This document shows, in pieces, positions 9,735-17,730 of a stretch of DNA of 64,000 nt. The DNA lies in NCBI RefSeq assembly GCF_030866745.1, contig NZ_CP133016.1, positions 62,001 through 126,000 on the forward strand, given 5' to 3'. The translations under genes were made by a program, and so were the position numbers. Source of the stretch: Sphingomonas flavescens (GTDB lineage Bacteria; Pseudomonadota; Alphaproteobacteria; Sphingomonadales; Sphingomonadaceae). Positions within the stretch are counted from its first letter, which is position 1; each line of letters starts with the position of its first letter. The notes under the pieces are model-generated. The model did not search any database and was not told the DNA's origin. It was given only the letters and a program-made list of their open reading frames with translations.

Positions 9735-10420
9735 ACGATCGCGCCGAGCCGCCGGGCATCCTCGACCACGGCTTCGACCGCTTCGCGCGTCCGGCTGTCC
9801 AGTTGCGGCGCATGCTGCCCGATCGCCGCTGCAATGGCCTCGAGCGCGGCGACCTGCTGCGGCAGCATCGCCGGTAGCGGGTTCGCCGCGCCGGCATCAC
9901 GGGACCAGGTGATCGCGTCCGCGACATAGCCGGCGATCATGTCGATCGCGCTCAGCTCATCCTTGACCGGCCCGGTCAGCCGGCGGTGGTAGATGGCGAA
10001 GGTGCCGAGCACCTTGCCGCGGGCGTCGCGGATCGGCGTCGACCAGCAGGCCCTGAGGCCATGCGGCAGCGCGAAATCCTTATAAGCCGCCCAGCGCGGG
10101 TCGGTGGCGATATCGGCTACATAGACTGGCTGGCCCGAGTAAGCCGCGGTGCCGCAGGAGCCCGTGGACGGTCCGATCTCCAGGCCATCGATCGCCTCGC
10201 GATAGACCTGCGGCAGGCTGGGCGCCGCGCCATGCGTCAGCCGCTTGCCATCCTCGCTGAGGATCAGCACCGAGGTCAGGATCTCGCTGTCCGACATCGC
10301 CTCGACGGTCAGCAGGTGCCGGTCGAGAATATGTTCGAGGCTGTCGCCCCGCTCGAGCTCGGCGACGACATCGCTCTGGCGAAGGTCGAGCGCCTTGTGC
10401 AGTCCGGCAGCGAAAGTCAT
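9710..10420 (-). CDS. GAF domain-containing protein
   Basis: This 236-residue cytosolic protein contains one GAF domain over roughly residues 15-160, with the characteristic DPRWAAYKDFALPHGLRACW and GTFAIYHR segments. GAF domains bind small ligands such as cyclic nucleotides or chromophores. In sphingomonads this subtype is usually attached to sensory kinases, but here no output domain follows. The C-terminal 70 residues are helical, Ala-rich and unassigned. The start is the ATG with AGGAG eight bases upstream. Partner and ligand are unknown. Confidence 0.8.
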   Translation of the reverse strand: MTFAAGLHKALDLRQSDVVAELERGDSLEHILDRHLLTVEAMSDSEILTSVLILSEDGKRLTHGAAPSLPQVYREAIDGLEIGPSTGSCGTAAYSGQPVYVADIATDPRWAAYKDFALPHGLRACWSTPIRDARGKVLGTFAIYHRRLTGPVKDELSAIDMIAGYVADAITWSRDAGAANPLPAMLPQQVAALEAIAAAIGQHAPQLDSRTREAVEAVVEDARRLGAIVQCRSTAP

Positions 10421-10556
10421 CGGCGGCTCCTGCTCTTGAAGCGCGGCAAATAGCACGAACCGCGCGCCGGCTGAATTAAGGCGGCATGACCTAAAGGACT
10501 AGCAACCCGGGCGCGGCCGACGCTGTTCAGCAACCGAGCAGATGGTGAGGCAGCCA

Positions 10557-10682
10557 ATGACCGAAACGAAACGATGGTGGTGGGTCGCAGTGGCGGCAAT
10601 CCTGGTGGTGTTCGGTTATTCGGTCTTCGCCAACGTAAAATCCGGTGACCGGAGCCACCATTCGGCAAGGCTGACCCGTTAG
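10557..10682 (+). CDS. Single-span membrane micropeptide (41 aa)
   Basis: This short frame starts at an ATG with GTGAGG eight bases upstream. It encodes a 41-residue peptide: a basic N terminus (MTETKRWWW), one hydrophobic helix (VAVAAILVVFGYSVFA) and a basic tail. It ends one base before the convergent 91-residue gene, so the two stop codons abut. The layout fits a small inner-membrane peptide. Nothing about its function is visible. Confidence 0.5.
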   Translation: MTETKRWWWVAVAAILVVFGYSVFANVKSGDRSHHSARLTR

Positions 10683-10958
10683 TCAGTGTTGCTCGCGCGC
10701 GCCTCTGTAGGACGGTGGAGATTTTTGGGGCTCGGGTTCCGGGTAAGTGACCTCCCATTCCAGTTCATCGAGGCGGGACGCGATATAATCGGCGATTTCG
10801 CGCCGAGGGTCCGGCGCCAGCATCGGGTCATGGCGCTTGAGCGCCTTCAATTGCTCGTAATTCGGGTCGGTGCCCCACAGCCGATCGGGCGTCGATCGCA
10901 GCCAGCCGCGGATGACGATGGCGAGCTGCTTACCCGCAATGGCGATTCGAGACGACAT
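10683..10958 (-). CDS. Hypothetical protein (91 aa)
   Basis: This is a small protein of mixed charge with a conserved-looking segment RREIADYIASRLDELEWEV and a proline-rich tail. The ATG before SSRIAIAGKQLA is the preferred start, though a start nine codons upstream is open. Ile/Leu-rich stretches alternate with charged residues as in a folded soluble protein. I do not recognise a family. It is convergent with the membrane micropeptide, with no intervening bases. Confidence 0.5.
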   Translation of the reverse strand: MSSRIAIAGKQLAIVIRGWLRSTPDRLWGTDPNYEQLKALKRHDPMLAPDPRREIADYIASRLDELEWEVTYPEPEPQKSPPSYRGAREQH

Positions 10959-11011
10959 GCGCCGATAGTATGCCCACGAGAACATTTGGGGAACGGAGAA
11001 TCGGCAGTGGT

Positions 11012-11035
11012 GTCTGCTTTCGACCCATTGCAGAC
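11012..11035 (+). repeat. Hairpin repeat, copy 1
   Basis: GTCTGC (11012-11017) and GCAGAC (11030-11035) form a perfect six-base stem around the 12-base loop TTTCGACCCATT. A second copy with the same loop layout lies at 14200-14223, downstream of the RTX/FG-GAP gene. A longer imperfect inverted repeat, GAGGCCCG at 11053-11060 with CGGGCCTC at 11104-11111, follows this copy. Dispersed hairpin elements of this general sequence are, as I recall, common between sphingomonad genes. Confidence 0.7.
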
Positions 11036-11220
11036 AGTGGAGGAGCCTCCGCGAGGCCCGAACTCTTCTGCGCGCCTTCGATGGCCGAATGCCACAGGGG
11101 AGCCGGGCCTCTGCGTTGAATAGTCACGCAGACGCCTGATTTGCCTCGCTTTTCATAATCTTGGGAAAGATTGATCCGCCCGAAAGTGCCAGCGTGTCCG
11201 CGAAAAGGGGAGCACTAGTT

Positions 11221-14142
11221 ATGGGCGTTATCCAAGGTACCGAAGGTCCGGACATTCTGGATTACAGCATCACGGGCGACACGACCTTCGACCTGGGCGC
11301 GGGCAACGACAATGCAACTATAGGGACTATTTCTGGCGTGGTCGCCACGGTGACCACGGGAAGCGGCAGTGACCTGATCAATGCTCGATTGCACGGCGGC
11401 GGTCTGTTCGTTTTAACCGACTTCCAGCCTGGGCCGGGCGGCGATTCCTTCGCGTTTTGGGACTTTTTCTATCGCTTTGGGCAGACTGCGCAGTGGTGGT
11501 TTCCCGTCGACCGATCGAGCGTGGTCCAAGTAACGAATCCATTTGGAGCAAATCTCGCGCGGCTTCAGGACGGTCCAAACGGGGCTGTTCTGCAGCTACG
11601 GCTAAATACTTCTTCCGACTGGATTACAGCCGCTACCTTCAACGGCACGGTCGCATCGCAATTCACCGCAAACAACTTCCTTGGCTGGGCGCCAGACGGA
11701 AGTGCAACAGCAAGCAGCGTTCTCAATCTCGTGGAACGCCAAGGCTACCAAATCGGATTGCTGACAGACACATACGGCGACGATGTGATCTACGGGACCG
11801 ACCAAGGCGGCTGGATCAATTCGTCTTTCGGTAACGATACAATCTATCTCGGCGGCGGCGACGATCACATTTTCGCTGGACCAGCCGGACTTAAAACGAT
11901 TTTCGGGGGTGATGGCAACGACGAGATAATGATTGGCGGCTACAATTTTATTGGCAACAATTACAATACTTTAGATCAATTCGGCGTCCGAGGCATCGTG
12001 CATGGCGGGAACGGCAACGATGAAATCGGCGCCGGCGGCACTCTCAATCCAAATGAACTCTACGGGGATGCGGGAAACGACATCATCGCCGGTGGCAATG
12101 GCGATGATTATCTCGACGGAGGTGAGGGTGACGATGACGTAAAGGGCGGTCCCGGTGCCGACCTTCTCCATGGCGGCAGCGGCAATGATGTACTTCGCGG
12201 CGCCTATGTTGACGTTCAATCACCCGAGGATGCAGGCGGTTTCGACACCGCGACCTATTTCGACAGCCCGTCAGGGATAGTGATCAACCTGAGCAACACG
12301 GCGCAGACGGTCCAGGGTCAGACAATTGCGGCATCAACTGGGCTCGACGGTTTTGGGAACACAGATACTTTCAGCCGGGTCGAAGGAATCGTCGGATCCG
12401 CCTTCAACGACGTAATCGTCGGCGGCACCGACATGGCGAATGTGCTTGAGGGTGGTGCCGGCGACGACACCCTCTACGACATGGGGGTGCCGAAAGACTC
12501 CTTGGCGCTGACGTTCAAAGCGACGAGCGGGATCGTGGATGGGCAGGCGGCGACCTTCCGGGTCGACGTCAACGGGCAGACCGTCGCCACATTCACGATC
12601 CAGCCAACGTTCGCGAACAATTACAGCAACTGGGCGGTTACCCAGTATTTCACCGTGCAGCTACCCGCCGACCTCGCGGTCAGCTCCATCAAGATCTACC
12701 ACCTCAACGACGTTGAAGGCAGTCCGCAAGGTAACAAGGACCTGTGGCTGGATCTCGTCACCCTCGACGGCTTCAAGCTGGGCGGCGGGAACTCCACCTA
12801 TACGCCCGATGGGCGCGCGCCGGAGCCGTTCAACGGCGGATTGTACCTCGGCGGCGTCGCGAGCCTCGACATGACTAGCTACAATTCGATCATTCCCGAT
12901 CACGATCAGCTCTCGGGAGGCGACGGCAACGACAAGCTGTATGGCGCGGCTGGTGACGATCTGTTGATCGGCGGCAGCGGCATCGATTTGCTAACGGGTG
13001 GTTCTGGCCGGGACATCTTCAAGGATACCGCCGCCGGGCTGAACGGCGATACAATCACCGACTTTGGCATCGGCGACAAGATTGTCATCACCGATGCGAC
13101 GCTCGCTGGTTTCAGCTTCAGCCTGTCCGGAAATACACTGTATTTTACCGGCGGTTCGATCACCTTGAGCGAAGTGCCAGCGCACGGCCTTACTGCGACT
13201 GCCTTTGCAGGAGGCGGAGTTCAGCTGGAGATCAATGAGAACACGCCCGCGGCCCACGCAGGAGACTTCAACGGCGACGGCTTCGACGATGTTCTGTTGC
13301 ACAGCGATACCGGTGCGATGTCGACCTGGCTCACAGGGGCAAGTGGTTCGTTGACGCCGGCTTGGGGAACGACGGTTTCGCTCGACTGGAAGATCGCGGG
13401 GACGGGCGACTTCAACGGTGACGGTAAGAGCGACGTGCTCTGGCGCAGCGACGCTGGCGGGCTGGCGAACTGGCAAGGCGCATCGAACGGCGGCTTCACG
13501 CCGGTTTGGGGTACCACGCTGGCGACCGAATGGAAGGTGGTCGGCACTGGCGACTTCAACGGTGACGGCAAGGACGACATCCTGTGGCGGAGCACGAGCG
13601 GTGCGCTCGCCGACTGGCTTGGCTCTGCCAACGGCGGCTTCAGCCCGGGCTGGGGCACCAGCGTCGATACCTCGTGGAAGGTGGCAGGCACTGGCGACTT
13701 CAACGGTGACGGCAAGGACGACATCCTGTGGCGAAGCAGCGGTGGCGAGTTGGCGACCTGGCTTGGTGCAGCGAACGGCGGCTTCACGCCCACGTGGGGA
13801 ACTACGCTCGCAACGGACTGGAACGTGGTCGGCACCGGCGACTTCGACGGCGACGGTCGCTCGGACGTACTCTGGCGCAGCGACGCTGGTGCGGTCGCTC
13901 AGTGGCTCGGAGCGCCAAATGGCGGCTTCACGCCGACCTGGGGCACCAATGTCGCCGCAAACCTGCACGCAGTCAGCATCGGCGACTTCAACAACGATGG
14001 CCGTGACGATGTCCTTTGGCAGAGCGACAGCAATCAACTGAGCCAATGGCTTGGTGCGGCTAGCGGCGGGTTTGCGAGCAGCACGACCGTTTCGAGCTCT
14101 GTGCCGGCCGGATGGCACGTGCAGCCGGAAGCTATCTTCTGA
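11221..14142 (+). CDS. Large RTX-repeat protein with carbohydrate-binding-like and FG-GAP domains
   Basis: This 973-residue, acidic, Gly/Asp-rich protein is probably secreted. Blocks of RTX nonapeptides (GGxGxDxIx) occupy about residues 185-330, 398-420 and 560-620. Between them (about 423-557) is a beta-rich segment resembling calcium-dependent xylan-binding modules, a tentative match. The C-terminal third (about 680-960) is six tandem 48-residue FG-GAP/VCBS repeats, each with a GDFNGDG-type calcium loop and a DVLWRS strand. The ATG with GGGGAG upstream was chosen; a TTG 20 codons earlier is possible. There is no Sec signal peptide, which fits type I secretion, but no type I secretion genes lie nearby. 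Likely an adhesin or polysaccharide-binding protein. Confidence 0.88.
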   Translation: MGVIQGTEGPDILDYSITGDTTFDLGAGNDNATIGTISGVVATVTTGSGSDLINARLHGGGLFVLTDFQPGPGGDSFAFWDFFYRFGQTAQWWFPVDRSSVVQVTNPFGANLARLQDGPNGAVLQLRLNTSSDWITAATFNGTVASQFTANNFLGWAPDGSATASSVLNLVERQGYQIGLLTDTYGDDVIYGTDQGGWINSSFGNDTIYLGGGDDHIFAGPAGLKTIFGGDGNDEIMIGGYNFIGNNYNTLDQFGVRGIVHGGNGNDEIGAGGTLNPNELYGDAGNDIIAGGNGDDYLDGGEGDDDVKGGPGADLLHGGSGNDVLRGAYVDVQSPEDAGGFDTATYFDSPSGIVINLSNTAQTVQGQTIAASTGLDGFGNTDTFSRVEGIVGSAFNDVIVGGTDMANVLEGGAGDDTLYDMGVPKDSLALTFKATSGIVDGQAATFRVDVNGQTVATFTIQPTFANNYSNWAVTQYFTVQLPADLAVSSIKIYHLNDVEGSPQGNKDLWLDLVTLDGFKLGGGNSTYTPDGRAPEPFNGGLYLGGVASLDMTSYNSIIPDHDQLSGGDGNDKLYGAAGDDLLIGGSGIDLLTGGSGRDIFKDTAAGLNGDTITDFGIGDKIVITDATLAGFSFSLSGNTLYFTGGSITLSEVPAHGLTATAFAGGGVQLEINENTPAAHAGDFNGDGFDDVLLHSDTGAMSTWLTGASGSLTPAWGTTVSLDWKIAGTGDFNGDGKSDVLWRSDAGGLANWQGASNGGFTPVWGTTLATEWKVVGTGDFNGDGKDDILWRSTSGALADWLGSANGGFSPGWGTSVDTSWKVAGTGDFNGDGKDDILWRSSGGELATWLGAANGGFTPTWGTTLATDWNVVGTGDFDGDGRSDVLWRSDAGAVAQWLGAPNGGFTPTWGTNVAANLHAVSIGDFNNDGRDDVLWQSDSNQLSQWLGAASGGFASSTTVSSSVPAGWHVQPEAIF

Positions 14143-14199
14143 GGCGAAGGCGGTGCGGTGCGTCAGCCGTCCGGAAGCTATAGTTTTTCGACGATCGAT

Positions 14200-14223
14200 G
14201 ACCGCTTTCCATCCATTGCGGAC
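14200..14223 (+). repeat. Hairpin repeat, copy 2
   Basis: GACCGC (14200-14205) and GCGGAC (14218-14223) flank the loop TTTCCATCCATT. This has the same architecture and orientation as 11012-11035. The stem differs from copy 1 at a position where both arms changed together (T/A became C/G), so pairing is kept. It lies 58 bp past the stop codon of the RTX gene. A short direct repeat CCGGAAGCTAT (14125-14135 and 14171-14181) spans the end of that gene. Confidence 0.68.
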
Positions 14224-14328
14224 GGCAGCGATGTTAGAGGTTTGCCGGGGCTCGCCACCGCCTCTTCTCTTGCAATGCTGGAAGCTCACGCTCGTCGTCG
14301 GACTTCGCCGCTGGACCTAAGAAGTGGG

Positions 14329-14342
14329 CCCCGGATCCGGGG
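14329..14342. terminator. 14-bp perfect palindrome between convergent genes
   Basis: CCCCGGATCCGGGG is a perfect palindrome placed between the convergent RTX-like gene and parE, five bases past the parE stop. It can form a compact hairpin on either strand but has no U-tract. It could therefore be a weak bidirectional terminator, an mRNA 3'-end stabiliser or a member of a dispersed palindromic repeat family. Confidence 0.45.
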
Positions 14343-14347
14343 TGACG

Positions 14348-16357
14348 TCAGGCGTCGATCGCATCCTCATCGACCGCAGCCGCTGAGCGCTGGATGAAAT
14401 CGAACCGCTTGGCCGGATCGCGTCCCATCAGCTCGTCGACCAAGTCCTTCACCGGCTGGCGGTCTTCATAAGCGGCCGGCAGCGTCACGCGCAGCATGGA
14501 CCGCGTCTTCGGGTCCATGGTGGTTTCCTTGAGCTGGTTTGGGTTCATCTCGCCGAGGCCCTTGAAGCGGCTGACCTCGACCTTCTTGCCCTTGAACTCG
14601 GTGGCTTCGAGCTCGGTGCGGTGGGCGTCGTCGCGGGCGTATAGCGTCTTCGCGTCCGCGGTCAGGCGGTAGAGCGGCGGCTGGGCGAGGAACAGGTGGC
14701 CGCGGCGGACGAGCTCGGGCATTTCCTGGAAGAAGAAAGTCATCAGCAGGGTCGCGATGTGGGCGCCGTCGACGTCGGCGTCCGTCATGATGACGATGCG
14801 TTCGTAGCGGAGCGCTTCCTCGTTGAACTTGTCCTTCGTGCCGCAGCCGAGCGCGAGGTTGAGGTCCGCGATCTCGCTGTTGGCGCGGATCTTTTCCGCG
14901 GTGGCGCTGGCGACGTTGAGGATCTTGCCGCGGATGGGGAGGATGGCCTGCGTCTTGCGGTCGCGCGCCTGCTTGGCGGAGCCGCCGGCGCTGTCGCCTT
15001 CGACGATGAAGAGCTCGGTACCTTCGGGATCGTCCGACGAGCAGTCGGTGAGCTTGCCGGGGAGGCGGAGCTTGCGGGCGCTGGTGGCGGTTTTGCGCTG
15101 GACCTCGCGCTCGGCGCGGCGGCGCAGGCGTTCTTCCATTCGCTCGACGATCGAGCCGAGCAAAGCGCGGCCGCGGTCCATGTTGTCGGCGAGATAATGG
15201 TCGAAATGGTCGCGGACGGCGGCCTCGACGAAGCGGGCGGCCTCCAGGCTGGTGAGCCGGTCCTTGGTCTGGCTCTGGAAATGCGGGTTGCGGATGAACA
15301 CCGAGAGCATGAGCTCGACGCCGTTGAAGACGTCGTCGGCGGTGATGTCCTTGGCCTTCTTGTTGCCGACGAGCTCGCCGAAGCCGCGGATGCCCTTGGT
15401 CAAAGCGGCGCGCAGGCCAGCCTCGTGGGTGCCGCCGTCGGGGGTCGGGATGGTGTTGCAGTAATAGCTTTCGGAGCCGTCGGAATAGAGCGGCCACGCG
15501 ACCGCCCATTCGGCGCTGCCCTGTGGCTTGCCGTCGGGGTCGGCGGGGAAATCCTGGCGGCCGGTGAAGGGCTGGTTGGTGACGGCGGGGCGGTCGCCGA
15601 GCTGCTCGGCGAGATTGTCGGCCAGGCCGCCGGGGAAGTGGAAAACGGCGGTCTCGGGAACTTTGTCGGACGCGAGGCTGGGGTCGCAGCGCCAGCGGAT
15701 CTCGACGCCGGCGAAGAGGTAGGCCTTGGAGCGGGCGAGCTTGTAGAGACGCTCGGCGGAGAAGCGGGCGTCGGCGCCAAAGATCTCCGCATCGGGGGTG
15801 AAGATGACGGTGGTGCCGCGGCGGTTGGGGGCGGCGCCGACTTCCTCGAGCTTGGAGGTGGCGAGGCCGCGGGCGAAGGACTGTCGGTAGAGTTTCTTGT
15901 CGCGCGCGACTTCGATGATCGTCTCAGTCGAGAGCGCGTTGACGACGCTGACGCCGACGCCGTGGAGGCCGCCGGAGGTGCTGTACGCCTTGCCCTCGAA
16001 CTTACCGCCAGAGTGGAGGGTGGTCATGATGACTTCGAGCGCGGACTTGCCGGGATATTTGGGGTGCGGGTCGACGGGAATGCCGCGGCCGTTGTCGGTG
16101 ACGGTCAGGCGCCCGGCGGCGCCGGGGGCGGGATCCAGCGTGACCTCGATGCGGTTGGCGAAGCCGGCGACGGCCTCGTCCATACTATTGTCGATGACCT
16201 CGGCGGCGAGATGGTGAAGCGCGCGGTCGTCGGTGCCACCGATGTACATGCCGGGGCGGCGGCGGACGGGCTCCAGGCCTTCGAGGACTTCGATGGCGGA
16301 GGCGTCATAGCTTTCGGGCGCTGCAGCGGCGGCGTTGGAGGCGAACAGATCGGACAT
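14348..16357 (-). CDS. parE: DNA topoisomerase IV subunit B
   Basis: ParE is the ATPase subunit of topoisomerase IV, which unlinks daughter chromosomes. The 669-residue protein has the GHKL ATPase domain (RRRPGMYIGG, NGRGIPVD, GGLHGVGVSVVNAL), the transducer domain and the Toprim region (EGDSAGG and DADVDGAHI). Length and overall order fit ParE rather than GyrB, which is longer (about 800 residues); this distinction is by length and context only. The start is the ATG before SDLFASN. The open frame extends 68 codons further upstream but that part overlaps the divergent neighbour. Confidence 0.92.
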   Translation of the reverse strand: MSDLFASNAAAAAPESYDASAIEVLEGLEPVRRRPGMYIGGTDDRALHHLAAEVIDNSMDEAVAGFANRIEVTLDPAPGAAGRLTVTDNGRGIPVDPHPKYPGKSALEVIMTTLHSGGKFEGKAYSTSGGLHGVGVSVVNALSTETIIEVARDKKLYRQSFARGLATSKLEEVGAAPNRRGTTVIFTPDAEIFGADARFSAERLYKLARSKAYLFAGVEIRWRCDPSLASDKVPETAVFHFPGGLADNLAEQLGDRPAVTNQPFTGRQDFPADPDGKPQGSAEWAVAWPLYSDGSESYYCNTIPTPDGGTHEAGLRAALTKGIRGFGELVGNKKAKDITADDVFNGVELMLSVFIRNPHFQSQTKDRLTSLEAARFVEAAVRDHFDHYLADNMDRGRALLGSIVERMEERLRRRAEREVQRKTATSARKLRLPGKLTDCSSDDPEGTELFIVEGDSAGGSAKQARDRKTQAILPIRGKILNVASATAEKIRANSEIADLNLALGCGTKDKFNEEALRYERIVIMTDADVDGAHIATLLMTFFFQEMPELVRRGHLFLAQPPLYRLTADAKTLYARDDAHRTELEATEFKGKKVEVSRFKGLGEMNPNQLKETTMDPKTRSMLRVTLPAAYEDRQPVKDLVDELMGRDPAKRFDFIQRSAAAVDEDAIDA

Positions 16358-16496
16358 TTGGGTGACGGTATAGGACCGCGTTTTCCGCCGTGCCAAGCGA
16401 GTGGCGGGACGTTTTCCACAGCCTTCTTGGCGCTTGCAATGGCTGCTCGCACGTGCTGCGATCCACCATGCTCGGGGGCGAAAAAGGGGGAATTCT

Positions 16497-17045
16497 GTGA
16501 AATACGTAATCGCGTTATGCGCCACCATACTTTGCGCGCCGGCGGCGGCAGCGGGTATCACTTATGACTGCGATACCGCGGCAAACCATTTTTCGGAACT
16601 CGTGCTGCCTGCGCCCGGCGGATCCTTCACAGTTAGCGGCAACGTGCAATTGCTCACGATTGCAGAGGTTTCGAAGTACGCCCCGATCGCTCGTGTCCAG
16701 GTCACTTCGCCATCCCAGCCCGGACAACCCGCCGCAAATGTGGTCGGGGTATCCCTCGCAGTGCTTCCGGCTGGTGCGGAGGAGACTCGTGCCGGTGCGC
16801 CAGCGCTTCAAATGGTCAGCTTTCAAGCAAGTGGACACAAGGACGAGGCGCTCGCACAATCGATGCTCATTAAGCCGGGCACACCCCAGTCTTTCAGGCT
16901 CAGATTTGATGGAGCAAATGTAGCCGCGACAATTGGCTCTGAGACTAGGTTCTATCCGATGAAGGCGGCTGACCCAGTTGTGCGGCTCATCTGTTCCACG
17001 GGCGAGTTCCTCTTCACCAATGTCACGCTGCAGCCGATCAAGTAG
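16497..17045 (+). CDS. Hypothetical exported protein (182 aa)
   Basis: The gene starts at a GTG with AAAAAGGGGG six bases upstream. It encodes a protein with a cleavable signal peptide (MKYVIALCATILCAPAAAAG) and a mature domain of about 160 residues that is probably all-beta. Two cysteines remain in the mature protein (C25 and one near the C terminus) and could pair in the periplasm. I do not recognise the family. It is divergent from parE and separated from the hsp20 leader by about 90 bp. Confidence 0.68.
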   Translation: MKYVIALCATILCAPAAAAGITYDCDTAANHFSELVLPAPGGSFTVSGNVQLLTIAEVSKYAPIARVQVTSPSQPGQPAANVVGVSLAVLPAGAEETRAGAPALQMVSFQASGHKDEALAQSMLIKPGTPQSFRLRFDGANVAATIGSETRFYPMKAADPVVRLICSTGEFLFTNVTLQPIK

Positions 17046-17135
17046 GGGCGGGTGACAGGCTGTTCTCACAGGTCTTGAAACCCGCAAACCCGTTTCCAAA
17101 TCAGCGGTGCCGGACGCTCAGGAGAGGTTCGGTGA

Positions 17136-17188
17136 CGGGGTCGCGGAACTCCGGGCCCCGCCTTGCTCAACATGAGGAGGTTACCGCT
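17136..17188 (+). promoter_or_regulatory. ROSE-like RNA thermometer in the hsp20 leader
   Basis: The leader ends with two adjacent hairpins. The first (17136-17160) pairs CGGGGTC with GGCCCCG and CGG with CCG around an AACT loop. The second (17161-17180) pairs CCTTGCTC with TGAGGAGG, so the Shine-Dalgarno AGGAGG is closed by the TTGCT motif that defines ROSE thermometers. The register includes the unusual G-G opposition (17165 with 17176). ROSE elements in alphaproteobacterial small heat-shock genes melt on heating to release the ribosome site. A CTTGAAA box near 17073 may be an RpoH -35 element, but its -10 is weak. Confidence 0.75.
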
Positions 17189-17653
17189 ATGCGTAGTGCT
17201 TTCGATTTTGCGCCGTTCCGGCGTTCCACCGTCGGGTTCGACCGGCTGTTCGACATGCTCGAAAATTCCAATGCGGCGCAGGGACAGGAAAATTACCCGC
17301 CGTTCGACCTCATCCGCCTAAGCGACAACGATTACCGGATCGAGCTGGCGGTGGCCGGCTTCAAGCCCGACGAGATCGACATCACCGCGCAGCAGAACGT
17401 GCTGCTGGTGACGGGCCGTAAGAAGGAAGAGGGCGGCGAAAAGGATAACAATTACATCTACCGCGGAATCGCGACGCGTTCGTTCGAGCGGCGGTTCGCG
17501 CTGGCCGACCATATCCAGGTCAAGGGCGCCGACATGAAGGACGGCCTGCTGGCGATCGAGCTGGTGCGCGAGATCCCCGAGGCGATGAAGCCGCGGAAGA
17601 TCAACATCGGCGATCAGCAGCCGGCGATCGAGGCGGAGAAGGCGGACGCCTGA
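17189..17653 (+). CDS. Small heat-shock protein, Hsp20/IbpA family
   Basis: This 154-residue ATP-independent holdase chaperone binds unfolding proteins. The alpha-crystallin domain runs from about residue 35 (PFDLIRLSDNDYRIELAVAGF) to about 130, with ELAVAGFKPDEIDI, LLVTGRKK and FERRFALADHI motifs. The C-terminal KPRKINI carries the I-x-I-type anchoring motif. It is the IbpA-like class found in alphaproteobacteria. The ATG has GAGGAGG at the proper distance, and that site lies inside the ROSE-like hairpin. A strong terminator follows, so it is a single-gene transcript. Confidence 0.93.
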   Translation: MRSAFDFAPFRRSTVGFDRLFDMLENSNAAQGQENYPPFDLIRLSDNDYRIELAVAGFKPDEIDITAQQNVLLVTGRKKEEGGEKDNNYIYRGIATRSFERRFALADHIQVKGADMKDGLLAIELVREIPEAMKPRKINIGDQQPAIEAEKADA

Positions 17654-17678
17654 ACCGCTGTTGCCTAGGTAACAGGAA

Positions 17679-17711
17679 CCCCGGCGAGCGCTGAGCCTGC
17701 CGGGGCTTTTT
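17679..17711 (+). terminator. Rho-independent terminator after hsp20
   Basis: CCCCGGC (17679-17685) pairs with GCCGGGG (17699-17705) around a 13-base loop and is followed by CTTTTT. It closes the hsp20 transcript and also separates it from the convergent TonB-family gene. Confidence 0.88.
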
Positions 17712-17730
17712 CGTTGCGGGATCCGGCTGC

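Noticed and set aside
11041..11111. Terminator or transposon end upstream of the RTX gene
   Set aside because: GAGGCCCG and CGGGCCTC pair over 43 bases but there is no U-tract, no target duplication and no transposase.
14696..16567. Long plus-strand frame opposite parE (623 codons)
   Set aside because: Its translation is a Gly/Ala/Asp-rich shadow of parE with no motif or ribosome site.
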